From NCBI GenBank assembly GCA_945867155.1, contig CAMBHL010000002.1, positions 186,001-250,000 of the forward strand: a stretch of DNA of 64,000 nt, given 5' to 3'. The position numbers and the translations under genes were made by a program. The DNA comes from an uncultured Eubacteriaceae bacterium. Lineage in GTDB: Bacteria; Bacillota; Clostridia; Eubacteriales; Eubacteriaceae. Shown piece by piece: positions 36,915-45,249 of the stretch. Positions within the stretch are counted from its first letter, which is position 1. Each line of letters begins with the position of its first letter. The notes under the pieces are model-generated. The model worked only from the letters and a program-made list of their open reading frames with translations, did not search any database and was not told the origin of the DNA.

Positions 36915-37937
36915 ATGGATCAAACGACACTTTATCTCGTGCGTCACGGCACGACGGAATACAACGAAGAAATGCGACTTCAGGGGCGCAGCGATATCCC
37001 CCTGAACGATTTGGGAAAGGCCCAGGGCAGACTTTTAACCGATTATTTTAAAGATATTCCCATTGACATCGGCGTCACAGGCCCCCTGTCCCGGGCGAGA
37101 CAGACTTTGGACTATATCCTCGGGGACCGGAAAGATCAGATCCCGATTATCGTCGAACCGGACATCACTGAAATTTACGGCGGCGACGCGGAAGGCCGGC
37201 GCTTTTCGGAAATCAACGTCTTTTTCCCGAAACTCCTCGATGCCATGAAAAATGACCCCAGCCGTTTCGACCCGCCCAACGGGGAATCGGGGCCTGAGGT
37301 GTACCGCCGTGTCACCCGGGCGGTGATGAAGATTTTAAAGGCGCATCCGGGGAAAACCATCGCCATGGCGTCCCACGGCTTCGCCATTGACACGTTTTTG
37401 AATTACGCAGAGGGCCATCCGGAAGATCAGATGATTTCCCGGATATTAGATAATGTGGCTGTCAGCAAATTCACGTACGACCCCGAAACGGATACCCTGA
37501 AGACCGACTACATTGGAGATAGCCACCATCTGTCTGACGAATACCGGCAGAATTACGACTGGGAAGCCCTGTCGAGGCCCCTCCCGCTGTTCGTGTATTA
37601 CCCGAAATGTTCGACGTGCAGGAAGGCGAAGGCATTTCTTGACAGCTGCGGCGTGGCCTATCAGGCCCGGGACATTGTGGGCGACCGGCTGAAAGCTTCT
37701 GAACTTCTGGCGCTGATGGATCGCTCAGAACTGCCGGTCCGGCGCTTTTTCAACACGTCGGGCAAGTTGTATCGGGAAATGAACCTGAAGGATAAAGTCG
37801 GCAGCATGACGCCGGAAGAAGCGGCAGACTGCCTGAGTCAAAACGGGATGTTAGTCAAGCGGCCGGTCCTGGCACTGCCGGACCGGGTGATTCTGGGCTT
37901 TAAAGAAGACGCGTGGCGCGATTTTTTAAAGCTGTAA
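36915..37937 (+). CDS. Histidine phosphatase fused to an ArsC/Spx-family thioredoxin-fold domain
   Basis: A single 340-residue frame with two recognisable parts. Residues 1 to about 215 are a phosphoglycerate-mutase-like histidine phosphatase: LVRHGTTEYN (catalytic His11), PLSRARQTLDYI and ASHGFAID (His154). Residues from about 224 are an ArsC/YffB/Spx-type domain beginning VYYPKCSTCRKAKAFLD, with C232-x-x-C235, and ending VKRPVLALPDRVILGF, the usual conserved Arg-Pro segment. No stop or frameshift lies between them. The phosphatase half could resemble alpha-ribazole phosphatase (CobC), which the nearby B12 genes lack, but nothing in the motif proves this. Function of the fusion is unknown. 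Confidence 0.8.
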   Translation: MDQTTLYLVRHGTTEYNEEMRLQGRSDIPLNDLGKAQGRLLTDYFKDIPIDIGVTGPLSRARQTLDYILGDRKDQIPIIVEPDITEIYGGDAEGRRFSEINVFFPKLLDAMKNDPSRFDPPNGESGPEVYRRVTRAVMKILKAHPGKTIAMASHGFAIDTFLNYAEGHPEDQMISRILDNVAVSKFTYDPETDTLKTDYIGDSHHLSDEYRQNYDWEALSRPLPLFVYYPKCSTCRKAKAFLDSCGVAYQARDIVGDRLKASELLALMDRSELPVRRFFNTSGKLYREMNLKDKVGSMTPEEAADCLSQNGMLVKRPVLALPDRVILGFKEDAWRDFLKL

Positions 37938-37964
37938 ATTGAAAAACATAAAGGAAATGAAACG

Positions 37965-39167
37965 ATGAAAATCAAGAAATATGCAGAGCGGCTCCCTCAG
38001 TACACCCTCAAAGCCGTGATGCCTTTTGTCAAACTGCCGAAACCGCCGATTTTGTCTGGAGTCGGCATGCTGCGCCGTTTCCCGGAAGTGATGGCGATGA
38101 CAGCGGTGAAAAAAGTCTTAATCATCTGCGACGGCGCGGTGAGCGCTCAGCCTTTTATGGCACAGTTTCAGGAAGATCTCAAACGTCAGAAGATCGCGTC
38201 TGTGGTGTACGGTCGGGACGACATGGAACTGGAGCTTCACGACGTATACAACGCGGTGGATGTTTACTTGTCGGAATTGTGCGACGGCGTCGTCGGCGTT
38301 GGCGGCGGGTCAGCGATCGACTGTGCGAAGCTGACTGCAGCCCGGGTGACGAATACCAAACCGATTCCTAAAATGAACGGTGTGGGCCGGGTGTTTCATC
38401 GGCTGCCGCCGCTGTTCGCCGTGCCGACGGCCTTCGGCACCGGCAGCGAAGCGTCGACTGCAGCGGTGGCGCTGGACGGCGAAAACGGCCGCAAGCTCAC
38501 GGTGATGGACCCGAAACTCTGCCCCTTGGCTGTGTGCCTCGATCCGAAGCTTACGGTCACCTTAAGCCCGGAACAGACGGCGCTGATGGGGATGGAAGCT
38601 CTGACACTGGCCATCGAGGCAGACACGGGTCTGTTCGATTCGGATGAAGTGCGCACAGATGCTTTGGATGCGACGCGGCTGATTTTTGAAAATCTGGAGG
38701 CAGCAGTCGAAGACCCTGAAGCGCTGGTGCCCCGCATGCATCTGCAGAAAGCGGCTTGCCTGTCAGGAGAAGCCTTCAGCCGGGGAGCGGCAGGCTATAC
38801 CTTTATCATTTCCAATGTGCTGGCGGTGCAGTATCAGCTGCCGACGGCTGCATTAAATGCGGCGGTTCTGCCTTTGGTTTTGTCTTTCTCCAAGGAACGC
38901 TGTGCCGGAAAACTGGCGGAATTGGCTTACAACGCCGGTTTTGGCACCGAGTGGGACGAAGATCTGCAGCTGGCAGAGGCCCTGATCGAAAGGCTGCATC
39001 AAATGAACCGCACTTTTGGTATTTCAGAGACAGTCCCGGCACTGAAGCCCGGCAATATCAGCGCCCTGGCTGACGCCGTCATCGCGGCGAAAAATCCGGC
39101 TTATCCAGTGCCGAAAATCATGGAAAAAGCGGACTGCGAGCGGCTGCTGGCTGCCTTATTGGATTAA
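37965..39167 (+). CDS. Iron-containing alcohol dehydrogenase homologue lacking metal ligands
   Basis: A 400-residue group III ADH fold. The nucleotide part is conserved (GVGGGSAIDCAK, residues 111-122; AVPTAFGTGSEAS near 153-164). The metal site is not. Where the family has G-x-D-A-x-x-H this protein has G-M-E211-A-L-T-L215, and where it has the later histidines (H..AH....PH) it has F280, N284 and T294. All iron or zinc ligands except an Asp-to-Glu swap are gone. It follows the fusion gene by 27 bp and may share its promoter. It could be an NAD(P)-binding sensor or an enzyme with different chemistry; alcohol dehydrogenase activity is unlikely. Confidence 0.8.
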   Translation: MKIKKYAERLPQYTLKAVMPFVKLPKPPILSGVGMLRRFPEVMAMTAVKKVLIICDGAVSAQPFMAQFQEDLKRQKIASVVYGRDDMELELHDVYNAVDVYLSELCDGVVGVGGGSAIDCAKLTAARVTNTKPIPKMNGVGRVFHRLPPLFAVPTAFGTGSEASTAAVALDGENGRKLTVMDPKLCPLAVCLDPKLTVTLSPEQTALMGMEALTLAIEADTGLFDSDEVRTDALDATRLIFENLEAAVEDPEALVPRMHLQKAACLSGEAFSRGAAGYTFIISNVLAVQYQLPTAALNAAVLPLVLSFSKERCAGKLAELAYNAGFGTEWDEDLQLAEALIERLHQMNRTFGISETVPALKPGNISALADAVIAAKNPAYPVPKIMEKADCERLLAALLD

Positions 39168-39182
39168 GGTCAAAGGCGAATG

Positions 39183-39213
39183 TGCTGAAGGCAACAGGCC
39201 TTCAGCATTTTTT
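39183..39213 (+). terminator. Terminator after the ADH-like gene
   Basis: Ten-base stem TGCTGAAGGC / GCCTTCAGCA with a 5-base loop and six T. Confidence 0.9.
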
Positions 39214-39233
39214 ATGGAAAGTCAAAGATTATA

Positions 39234-39242
39234 TGTTATAAT
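39234..39242 (+). promoter_or_regulatory. Extended -10 promoter candidate for the lipid kinase gene
   Basis: TGTTATAAT (TG-n-TATAAT) with no good -35. A second TATAAT lies at 39269-39274, seven bases before the start codon, which would yield a leaderless message. Confidence 0.45.
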
Positions 39243-39281
39243 TTTAAAAATTCTGTAAATAGGAATCGTATAATACATAAA

Positions 39282-40238
39282 ATGGAACGAAAAAAACTTT
39301 TAATTTTAATGAACGGCGTCGCGGGGACAGGGCTGGCCAATACCCACGCACTCGATATTATTGCGGCTTTTGCCCGGGAAGGGTGCGAGTCGACAGTTTA
39401 TCCTATCCTGCCCTCTGAAGGCCTGACGGCAGAGAAAATTCTCGAAGAAGTGGACGGCCGGTTTGACCTGGTTGTGTGCATCGGCGGAGATGGCACGCTC
39501 AACCACGCGATTAATGGGATGATGCACATGCACCATCGTCCAGTTCTCGGGTATATTCCAAGCGGAAGCACCAACGACTTTGCGAAGGGCATCGGGATTC
39601 CGGCCGACCTCATGGCTCAGTGCAAGACCATCGCGGGACACAACAGCGAACATTACGACATTGGCCGCCTCAATGACCGGTATTTCAATTATATTGCCGC
39701 CTTTGGCGCCTTCACGTCCATTTCTTACGACACGAGCCAGACCTTTAAGAACGCGATCGGCCACGCGGCGTACATGATCAAGGCCATCATGAGTATTCCC
39801 CAAAATTTCAAATACTCCTGTCATCTGACCATGACCCACGACGGGGTCACCGAAGAGCGGGACGCTTTGTTCGGCTGCATTTCGAATACGACCAGCATGG
39901 GCGGCTTTGAAATGCCTTTTTCAGAACACGTCAAGCTCTCAGACGGCATTTTTGAAGTCATGATCATTAAAACCCCGCCGATGTGGATTGAAATCAATCA
40001 GATTTTGACGGCGCTGCTGTCCGGCAATACGAACAATCCCTATATCGAAGTATTCCAGACCCGGGAAATCACCTTTGACATGGACGAAGAAACGGCGTGG
40101 ACCGTCGACGGCGAATACGGCGGCAGCTATAAGCACGCAGCCGTCAATGTGGAACACAAGGCCATCGAAATCATGCTGCCGACCCCCGACGAAAAGGAAA
40201 AGATGGACGCAGCCAGCCAGCCGATTTTTCCGGAATAA
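39282..40238 (+). CDS. Diacylglycerol kinase family lipid kinase (YegS/BmrU-like)
   Basis: A 318-residue protein with the catalytic-domain signature VVCIGGDGTLNHAINGM (residues 63-79) and YIPSGSTNDFAKGIGIP. The later D-G-x-x-E/F motif is seen as LSDGIFEVM. Members phosphorylate diacylglycerol or related lipids at the membrane face; the substrate is not readable here. The ATG lacks a ribosome site at normal distance (AGGA is 17 bases away), so initiation may be weak or leaderless. Confidence 0.85.
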   Translation: MERKKLLILMNGVAGTGLANTHALDIIAAFAREGCESTVYPILPSEGLTAEKILEEVDGRFDLVVCIGGDGTLNHAINGMMHMHHRPVLGYIPSGSTNDFAKGIGIPADLMAQCKTIAGHNSEHYDIGRLNDRYFNYIAAFGAFTSISYDTSQTFKNAIGHAAYMIKAIMSIPQNFKYSCHLTMTHDGVTEERDALFGCISNTTSMGGFEMPFSEHVKLSDGIFEVMIIKTPPMWIEINQILTALLSGNTNNPYIEVFQTREITFDMDEETAWTVDGEYGGSYKHAAVNVEHKAIEIMLPTPDEKEKMDAASQPIFPE

Positions 40239-40271
40239 AGACGAAGTGAGAAGGGGAGAAAAAGAGAGAAC

Positions 40272-40625
40272 ATGAATCCAGACGAAATCAAAAAGATATT
40301 TGAAAAATCCCAAAAAGATCACGAGCAGTTTGAAGAAAATCAGAAGCGCCGCATGATGGTCCAGGCGGCAAAGGAAGTGGCCCCGTCCCAGGGCGGCGCG
40401 GTCACGACCGACATGCGGGTTGCCGAAATTTTAGAGGTGCATCCGTCCGCAGCGGAATACCTCGTTGAGGATTGGAATCTGGCCTGCATCAGCTGCCCGG
40501 CCTCCCAGACCGAAACCCTGGCTCAGGCGGCCCAGGTGCACGGCCTGGACGGCGAGGAAGTGTGTGCGGCTTTAAACGATTTTTTAGAAGACACCGCGAT
40601 GATCCAGGCAGAAGAAATCGAGTAA
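40272..40625 (+). CDS. DUF1858 domain protein (ScdA N-terminal-like)
   Basis: A 117-residue protein. The first 40 residues are charged and helical; residues 45-105 match the DUF1858 pattern: TTDMRVAEILEVHPSAAEYL followed by LACISCPASQTETLAQAAQVHGLD, with two Cys spaced as C-x-x-C-like (CISC). The domain is found in hybrid-cluster and ScdA-type proteins and stand-alone in anaerobes; its function is not established. It follows the lipid kinase by 33 bp and ends at a two-way terminator. Confidence 0.8.
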   Translation: MNPDEIKKIFEKSQKDHEQFEENQKRRMMVQAAKEVAPSQGGAVTTDMRVAEILEVHPSAAEYLVEDWNLACISCPASQTETLAQAAQVHGLDGEEVCAALNDFLEDTAMIQAEEIE

Positions 40626-40662
40626 TCAAAAAAAAGAAGACCTTTTGGTCTTCTTTTTTTGA
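40626..40662. terminator. Bidirectional terminator between the DUF1858 gene and the P1B ATPase gene
   Basis: A long arm of A-run plus GAAGACC pairs with GGTCTTC plus T-run around TTTT. Both strands have a GC stem followed by U, serving the two converging genes. Confidence 0.9.
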
Positions 40663-40665
40663 TGA

Positions 40666-42522
40666 TCAGGCATAATCGTGCTTTTTCCGGAGGAGCAAGG
40701 CCGCGTTGATGACCACGAAAACAGAGCCGCAGTTGTGCCACAGGGCACCGGTGATCGGCACGAGAAGGCCGAGTCCCGAGAGGACGATGGCCGTGAAGTT
40801 TAAGATCATTGCGACCACGATGTTCTGCTTGATTTTTCGCATGCATTGGTGGGACATGTCGAACAGCCCCAAAAGGCCTTTCAAATCATCGCTGACGAGG
40901 ACTGCACTGGCGGATTCGACGGCGATATCGGAGCCGATGCCCCCCATGGCGATGCCGGCGTAGGCGGAGGACAGGGCCAGCGCATCGTTGATGCCGTCGC
41001 CGGTCATGGCGACGTGGTGCCCTTTTTCGGCCATGTCTTTGAGATAGGCCATTTTGTCTTCGGGCATGAGTTCGCTGTGTACCTCGTCGATGCCCACGGC
41101 TTCGGCAATTTTTTCGGCGATGGTCTGACGGTCGCCGGTGAGCATCACCGGATGGAGGCCGGGGTTTTTCAGGGCGGCGACTGTGGTTTTAGCTTCTTCC
41201 CGAATGGGGTCTGCGAGGGCGATGAGCCCGACGGGTTCTCCTGAGACGGCGACAGCGATGGGCGTGGAGCCCGATTCGACGATGCGCCTCGCTTCGGCCT
41301 GAACAGCGTCTGAAGGGAAGAGGGAAGCCTTGCCCACTAAAACCGTCTGGCCGTCAATTTCAGCCTGAATGCCTTCGCCCTGGCGCACTTCAGCTTTTTC
41401 ACAGGAAAGCAGCGCATCTTCTGTGCGCTTGTGATAAGCAGCGACGATGGCTTTGCCGAAGAGATGTTCGGAATAATGTTCGACAGAGGCTGCGAGTTTG
41501 AGCAGCGCTTCTTCAGTGCGGCCGGAGTCGAGGGAGACGATTTCAGTGACCGCCGGATGTCCTTGGGTCAGGGTGCCGGTTTTATCAAAGGCGATGGTGT
41601 CGACACCGGAGAGGCGTTCGAGGGCGTCGCCGCTTTTGACGAGAATGCCGTAATGGGTCAAGTTGCCGATGGCCGCTGCGACAGCAGTGGGCGTTGCGAG
41701 GACAAAGGCGCAGGGGCAGAAGACGACGAGCACCGTCACGGCACGGCTGAACATACCTGTCAGCAGACCGACAGCGACGGCACAGCCCAAAGCGACGAGC
41801 ACCATCCAGGTTGCCCATTTGTCGGCCAGGCTGACGATGGGCGCCTTGTTGGCGTCGGCTTCCTTGGCCAGGTTGATCATCCGCTGGAGGGTGGAGTCGC
41901 CGCTGACCTTGTCCACGCGCATTTGAATGGGGTGGGCCTGGTTGATGGTGCCGCTGAGGAGTTCATCTCCGGTTTCTTTTTCGACAGGTACCGATTCGCC
42001 GGTCATGGCCGCCTGATTGACGCTGGTCTGTCCGGAAGTCAGGACGCCGTCCACCGGAATGGTTTCGCCGGCCAGAATCGACAAGGTATCGCCGACGGCG
42101 ATGGCTTCGACAGGCACGACTTTTTCCACGCCGTCTTTGACGACGCGGGCGACCTTTGGCGTCAGATTGATGAGGGCGGAAATGCCCTGGCGTGCGCGGT
42201 CTGAAGTGTAGTCTTCAAGGAGCGAGCCGATCTGCATGATGAAGGCGACTTCGCCGGCAGCGAACCATTCTTTGGTGAACAGGGAAGCCAACAGGGCTAG
42301 GGTGACGAGGAGATCCGCCGTGATGTCGAATTCAGTCACCAGGGCAACGGCCGCGCCGACGATAATGGGGATGCCGCAGAGGACGGCGGCGATCCAGGCG
42401 GGATCAAAAACAGAAAACAGCGGGTGAAAATGGTTAATGAGACTTAAGGCCAATGCGATGCCCGAGGCGATGACACAGACGAGGGTCGGCTTCGGTTCAT
42501 TGGTCAGCCATTTTTTGATCAT
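40666..42522 (-). CDS. Heavy-metal P1B-type ATPase
   Basis: A 618-residue metal pump with no N-terminal metal-binding domain. It has TGES at 174-177, the membrane metal motif CPC at 269-271, the phosphorylated Asp in DKTGT at 313-317, and GDGINDALAL in the hinge. The last helix contains HNCGSVFVVINAALLL. CPC with a terminal H-N-x-G-S motif fits exporters of Zn, Cd or related divalent ions, but the ion is not certain. TTGGAGG precedes the ATG. It is transcribed away from the TetR gene, which might regulate it. Confidence 0.88.
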   Translation of the reverse strand: MIKKWLTNEPKPTLVCVIASGIALALSLINHFHPLFSVFDPAWIAAVLCGIPIIVGAAVALVTEFDITADLLVTLALLASLFTKEWFAAGEVAFIMQIGSLLEDYTSDRARQGISALINLTPKVARVVKDGVEKVVPVEAIAVGDTLSILAGETIPVDGVLTSGQTSVNQAAMTGESVPVEKETGDELLSGTINQAHPIQMRVDKVSGDSTLQRMINLAKEADANKAPIVSLADKWATWMVLVALGCAVAVGLLTGMFSRAVTVLVVFCPCAFVLATPTAVAAAIGNLTHYGILVKSGDALERLSGVDTIAFDKTGTLTQGHPAVTEIVSLDSGRTEEALLKLAASVEHYSEHLFGKAIVAAYHKRTEDALLSCEKAEVRQGEGIQAEIDGQTVLVGKASLFPSDAVQAEARRIVESGSTPIAVAVSGEPVGLIALADPIREEAKTTVAALKNPGLHPVMLTGDRQTIAEKIAEAVGIDEVHSELMPEDKMAYLKDMAEKGHHVAMTGDGINDALALSSAYAGIAMGGIGSDIAVESASAVLVSDDLKGLLGLFDMSHQCMRKIKQNIVVAMILNFTAIVLSGLGLLVPITGALWHNCGSVFVVINAALLLRKKHDYA

Positions 42523-42639
42523 GGTGTTTCCTCCAATCTTTATGCTTTGAATTTATTGTAAAATAAAGAGGAATTCGTTAAAATAAATAAAATCAGCACA
42601 TTATCCGATACGGAACAAAAAGCCGATTTTGTTTATAGA

Positions 42640-43275
42640 ATGAGATCGCGCAGAAAAGAGAGAAAAAGAGTGAAAGAAAAAAGAGACCGCAGACAGCAGA
42701 AAACCAGGCAGTCGATTTTAAAAGCCTTTAAGATCCTCCTGACCCAGAAACGGTATTCAGCCATTACCGTTCAGAACATCGTCGATCTGGCGAATGTGGG
42801 GCGAAGCACTTTTTACGCCCATTTTGAGACGAAGGACATGCTGCTGGAAGAACTCTGCGATGACATTCGGGATCACGTCGTCTCCCAGCATCTGAAGGCG
42901 GAATCATCCCACGATTTTTCGGACATCCCGCCAAATCCGAAGACAGTCATCACCCATATTTTCTATCATCTACGAGATGATCACCGCAATCTGGTGAGCA
43001 TGATGACTGACGAAACCCGGGCGCTGTTTCTGCATTATTTTAAGAATAGCCTGATCGAAATGTTCCGCGTGATCTGGCGCGACGGGATTGCCCGTTCCGG
43101 TCTGCCGGAAGGCTTTTTGCTCAACCATATCGCAGGAGCCTTCGTCAACACCCTGGACTGGTGGATTTCGAGACAGATGTCCGATACGCCGGAAACCATC
43201 GCCGCGTACTATCTTCAGACGGTGGACCCCCTTTTAGCCGCACCGGAGAGGGGAGAACAAGCATGCAGAACGTGA
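42640..43275 (+). CDS. TetR/AcrR family transcriptional regulator
   Basis: A 211-residue repressor. The HTH is in SAITVQNIVDLANVGRSTFYAHFETKDMLLEEL (about residues 45-75), preceded by a very basic tail. The C-terminal ligand domain is helical, with LLNHIAGAFVNTLDWWI. Neither start candidate (ATG 42640, GTG 42670) has a clear ribosome site; the ATG keeps the long basic tail and is tentative. It is divergent from the metal ATPase and overlaps the next gene by 13 bp, so it may control either side. Confidence 0.85.
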   Translation: MRSRRKERKRVKEKRDRRQQKTRQSILKAFKILLTQKRYSAITVQNIVDLANVGRSTFYAHFETKDMLLEELCDDIRDHVVSQHLKAESSHDFSDIPPNPKTVITHIFYHLRDDHRNLVSMMTDETRALFLHYFKNSLIEMFRVIWRDGIARSGLPEGFLLNHIAGAFVNTLDWWISRQMSDTPETIAAYYLQTVDPLLAAPERGEQACRT

Positions 43276-44201
43276 TGGTATCGGTTATCACCCTCGCGAT
43301 GCCGGTCTGGGCAGCGGTGATGGCCTATCTGGAACGGCCGGCGCGCCGGGTCCGAAAGCCAGAGCATTTGATCACCATGGGCGGGCTGGCCAAAACCTAT
43401 TACGCCATCGCCATTGCGGTGTCAATCGTCTTTTTCGCCATTTCGACTCAGCCGAATCACAATCCGGCGACGCGCATCGGCAGCCTTAACATCCGGCTGT
43501 CGATCTGGCTGGCGGCAGTGATCGTCGTGCTCTATCTCTTCAGTTATTTTTGTAGCGGATGGTACCTCGACATCAGAACCGAGGGCATCTGGTATCAGAA
43601 CCTTCTGCGAAGGCGCGGGGAAGTGGCCTACCGGGACATTCAAAACGTGATCTTTGACGGCCGCCGACATCTGCTCGTTTACGGCAAAGACCCCATGGTG
43701 CCGGTGATCGTGCTGCCCATCGACCGCTGCCGGGACGAAGTGGTTGAGGCTTTTCGGAAAAATAATGTTAAGGTGCAGTTTCGCGACGACCTGTCCGATT
43801 TCACCCTGCGCTTCAACTGGATCTACCTGGGCATGGATCTCATCGTGATGGCCATGACCACGATTCTGATTGTGCTGGGTATTCGGTTTCATGAAATCCA
43901 GGCGACGGTTCTGGTCTGTATCCTCGGCGGTTTTTTTGCTCTGGAACTTTTAGATCAGCGGCTTTACCGCATCTGGGTCAGCCGGCGGCAGATCGTCGAG
44001 CATAAAATTTTCAGGCGGGAAAAGTGCATCGCCTTTGATGAGATCAGCCGCGCCGTTTACGAGAACAACGAAATCAAACCCGGCATCGCGCTTTTGGACC
44101 GGGACGGCAGGCGGCTCATCTTAGTCGAGAAAAAACTCAGCAATTATTATTTGTTTGATATTGTGGCCCATACAGAGGGCTGGATCAAGGAGGCAAAATG
44201 A
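43263..44201 (+). CDS. Membrane protein of unknown function with two soluble beta-rich segments
   Basis: A 312-residue protein I do not recognise. It has predicted helices near residues 5-20, 42-60, 75-96, 190-210 and 215-233. A soluble segment of about 90 residues lies between helices 3 and 4, and another of about 75 at the C terminus. Both contain short strands of the kind GIWYQNLLRRRGEVAYRDIQ and KIFRREKCIAFDEISRAVY, which resemble bacterial PH-like (DUF304/YcxB-style) repeats. The resemblance between the two segments is inferred by eye. It begins inside the TetR gene and ends in a 4-bp overlap with the TSCPD gene. GGGGAGAA precedes the ATG. Confidence 0.65.
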   Translation: MQNVMVSVITLAMPVWAAVMAYLERPARRVRKPEHLITMGGLAKTYYAIAIAVSIVFFAISTQPNHNPATRIGSLNIRLSIWLAAVIVVLYLFSYFCSGWYLDIRTEGIWYQNLLRRRGEVAYRDIQNVIFDGRRHLLVYGKDPMVPVIVLPIDRCRDEVVEAFRKNNVKVQFRDDLSDFTLRFNWIYLGMDLIVMAMTTILIVLGIRFHEIQATVLVCILGGFFALELLDQRLYRIWVSRRQIVEHKIFRREKCIAFDEISRAVYENNEIKPGIALLDRDGRRLILVEKKLSNYYLFDIVAHTEGWIKEAK

Positions 44202-44440
44202 TTTACAAAACACAGGGAACCTGCTCGAGAAGCATTACGTACGAAGTGGAAGACGGCAAAGTCAAGCATGTGCAGTTTGAAGGCGGATGCGACGGCAATT
44301 CCCAGGGGGTGTCGGCGCTGGTCGAAGGCCTGCCCGTGGACGTCGTGATCGAAAAACTCCGGGGCATCGACTGCCGGGGGCGGGGCACGTCCTGCCCTGA
44401 TCAGCTGGCCAGAGCCCTTGAAGAATGGCAGTCAAAATAA
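44198..44440 (+). CDS. TSCPD domain protein (TIGR03905-like)
   Basis: An 80-residue protein with the whole TSCPD domain: CSRSITYEVEDGKVKHV, FEGGCDGNSQGVSALVEG, and CRGRGTSCPDQLARAL, which gives the family its name. Four Cys could bind a metal. The domain also ends some ribonucleotide reductases and is often found alone in Clostridia; its role is unknown. It overlaps the membrane-protein gene by ATGA. Confidence 0.88.
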   Translation: MIYKTQGTCSRSITYEVEDGKVKHVQFEGGCDGNSQGVSALVEGLPVDVVIEKLRGIDCRGRGTSCPDQLARALEEWQSK

Positions 44441-44450
44441 GAGGCAAACC

Positions 44451-45092
44451 ATGGATTTAAGCAACGTTACACTCAATACCCACGCCAGTATTAAAATCAC
44501 AGGAAAAGACGGCGTGACCCTGTACTGCGATCCTTACGAGATCTCAGAAGCATCCCACGATGCGGATCTGATTTTGCTGACCCACGACCACTACGATCAT
44601 CTGGATCCGAAAAGCATTGCCAACGTGGTGAAAAAAGACACGGCCTTTATCGTGCCGGAAAGCGTGCAGGGCAGCGTTTCAAAAGTGGCGGAAGGGCGGC
44701 AGATTATCCCGCTTAAGGCGGGGCAGCGGGTCGCGGTCGACGGCATGCGCATTCAGGCAGTGCCGGCCTACAACCTCAAAAAACAATACCATCCGAAGGC
44801 AAAGGGGTGGCTTGGCTATTTGATCGACCTGGATCAGCGGGTGTATTACATCGCCGGGGATACGGACGCCCTGCCTGAAAACACGAAGTTTCAGGTGGAC
44901 GTGGCCCTCGTTCCCATTGGCGGCACTTTTACAATGGACGCCAAAGAAGCGGCGGATTTTGTGAACGCCCTGTGCCCTAAGGCGGTGATCCCCGTGCATT
45001 ACGGCACCGTTGCCGGCAAGCCTGAAGATGCCGATCAGTTTGAAGCCCAGGTCAATGCGTGCATTCCGGTGGTGCGCAAGCTCTTTGTTTAG
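44451..45092 (+). CDS. Metallo-beta-lactamase-fold hydrolase (UPF0173-like)
   Basis: A 213-residue protein with the metal motif LLTHDHYDHLDP, a central YYIAGDTD (bridging Asp) and VIPVHYGTV (last His). This is the UlaG/UPF0173 branch of the superfamily; substrates are mostly unknown. It begins 10 bp after the TSCPD gene with AGAGGC upstream; the frame is open a little further back, within that gene. Last gene of the TetR operon, with a terminator after it. Confidence 0.87.
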   Translation: MDLSNVTLNTHASIKITGKDGVTLYCDPYEISEASHDADLILLTHDHYDHLDPKSIANVVKKDTAFIVPESVQGSVSKVAEGRQIIPLKAGQRVAVDGMRIQAVPAYNLKKQYHPKAKGWLGYLIDLDQRVYYIAGDTDALPENTKFQVDVALVPIGGTFTMDAKEAADFVNALCPKAVIPVHYGTVAGKPEDADQFEAQVNACIPVVRKLFV

Positions 45093-45105
45093 TTTAAACT
45101 TTAAA

Positions 45106-45138
45106 AAGTTTCTGGTTTTGCCAGGAACTTTTTTTTTA
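45106..45138 (+). terminator. Terminator after the metallo-beta-lactamase-fold gene
   Basis: Stem AAGTTTCTGG / CCAGGAACTT (one G-T pair) with a TTTTG loop, ending in ten T. Confidence 0.9.
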
Positions 45139-45182
45139 CCCGATTTGGCAGAAAAAGAGAAAAAGGATAGCTTATTTAGATA

Positions 45183-45211
45183 TTGGCATATACTTATAAT
45201 TATGATATGAT
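45183..45211 (+). promoter_or_regulatory. Promoter for the CcpN-like regulator gene
   Basis: TTGGCA, 17 bases, TATGAT. It lies 39 bp before the start codon. Confidence 0.65.
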
Positions 45212-45249
45212 ACAAATGTGTAAGTTATTGAATATTAAAGGAGGAAGTC

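Noticed and set aside
40666..42522. Cobalt-specific exporter call for the P1B ATPase, given the B12 genes
   Set aside because: It has CPC in the metal helix, whereas CoaT-type cobalt pumps have SPC; the ion remains open.
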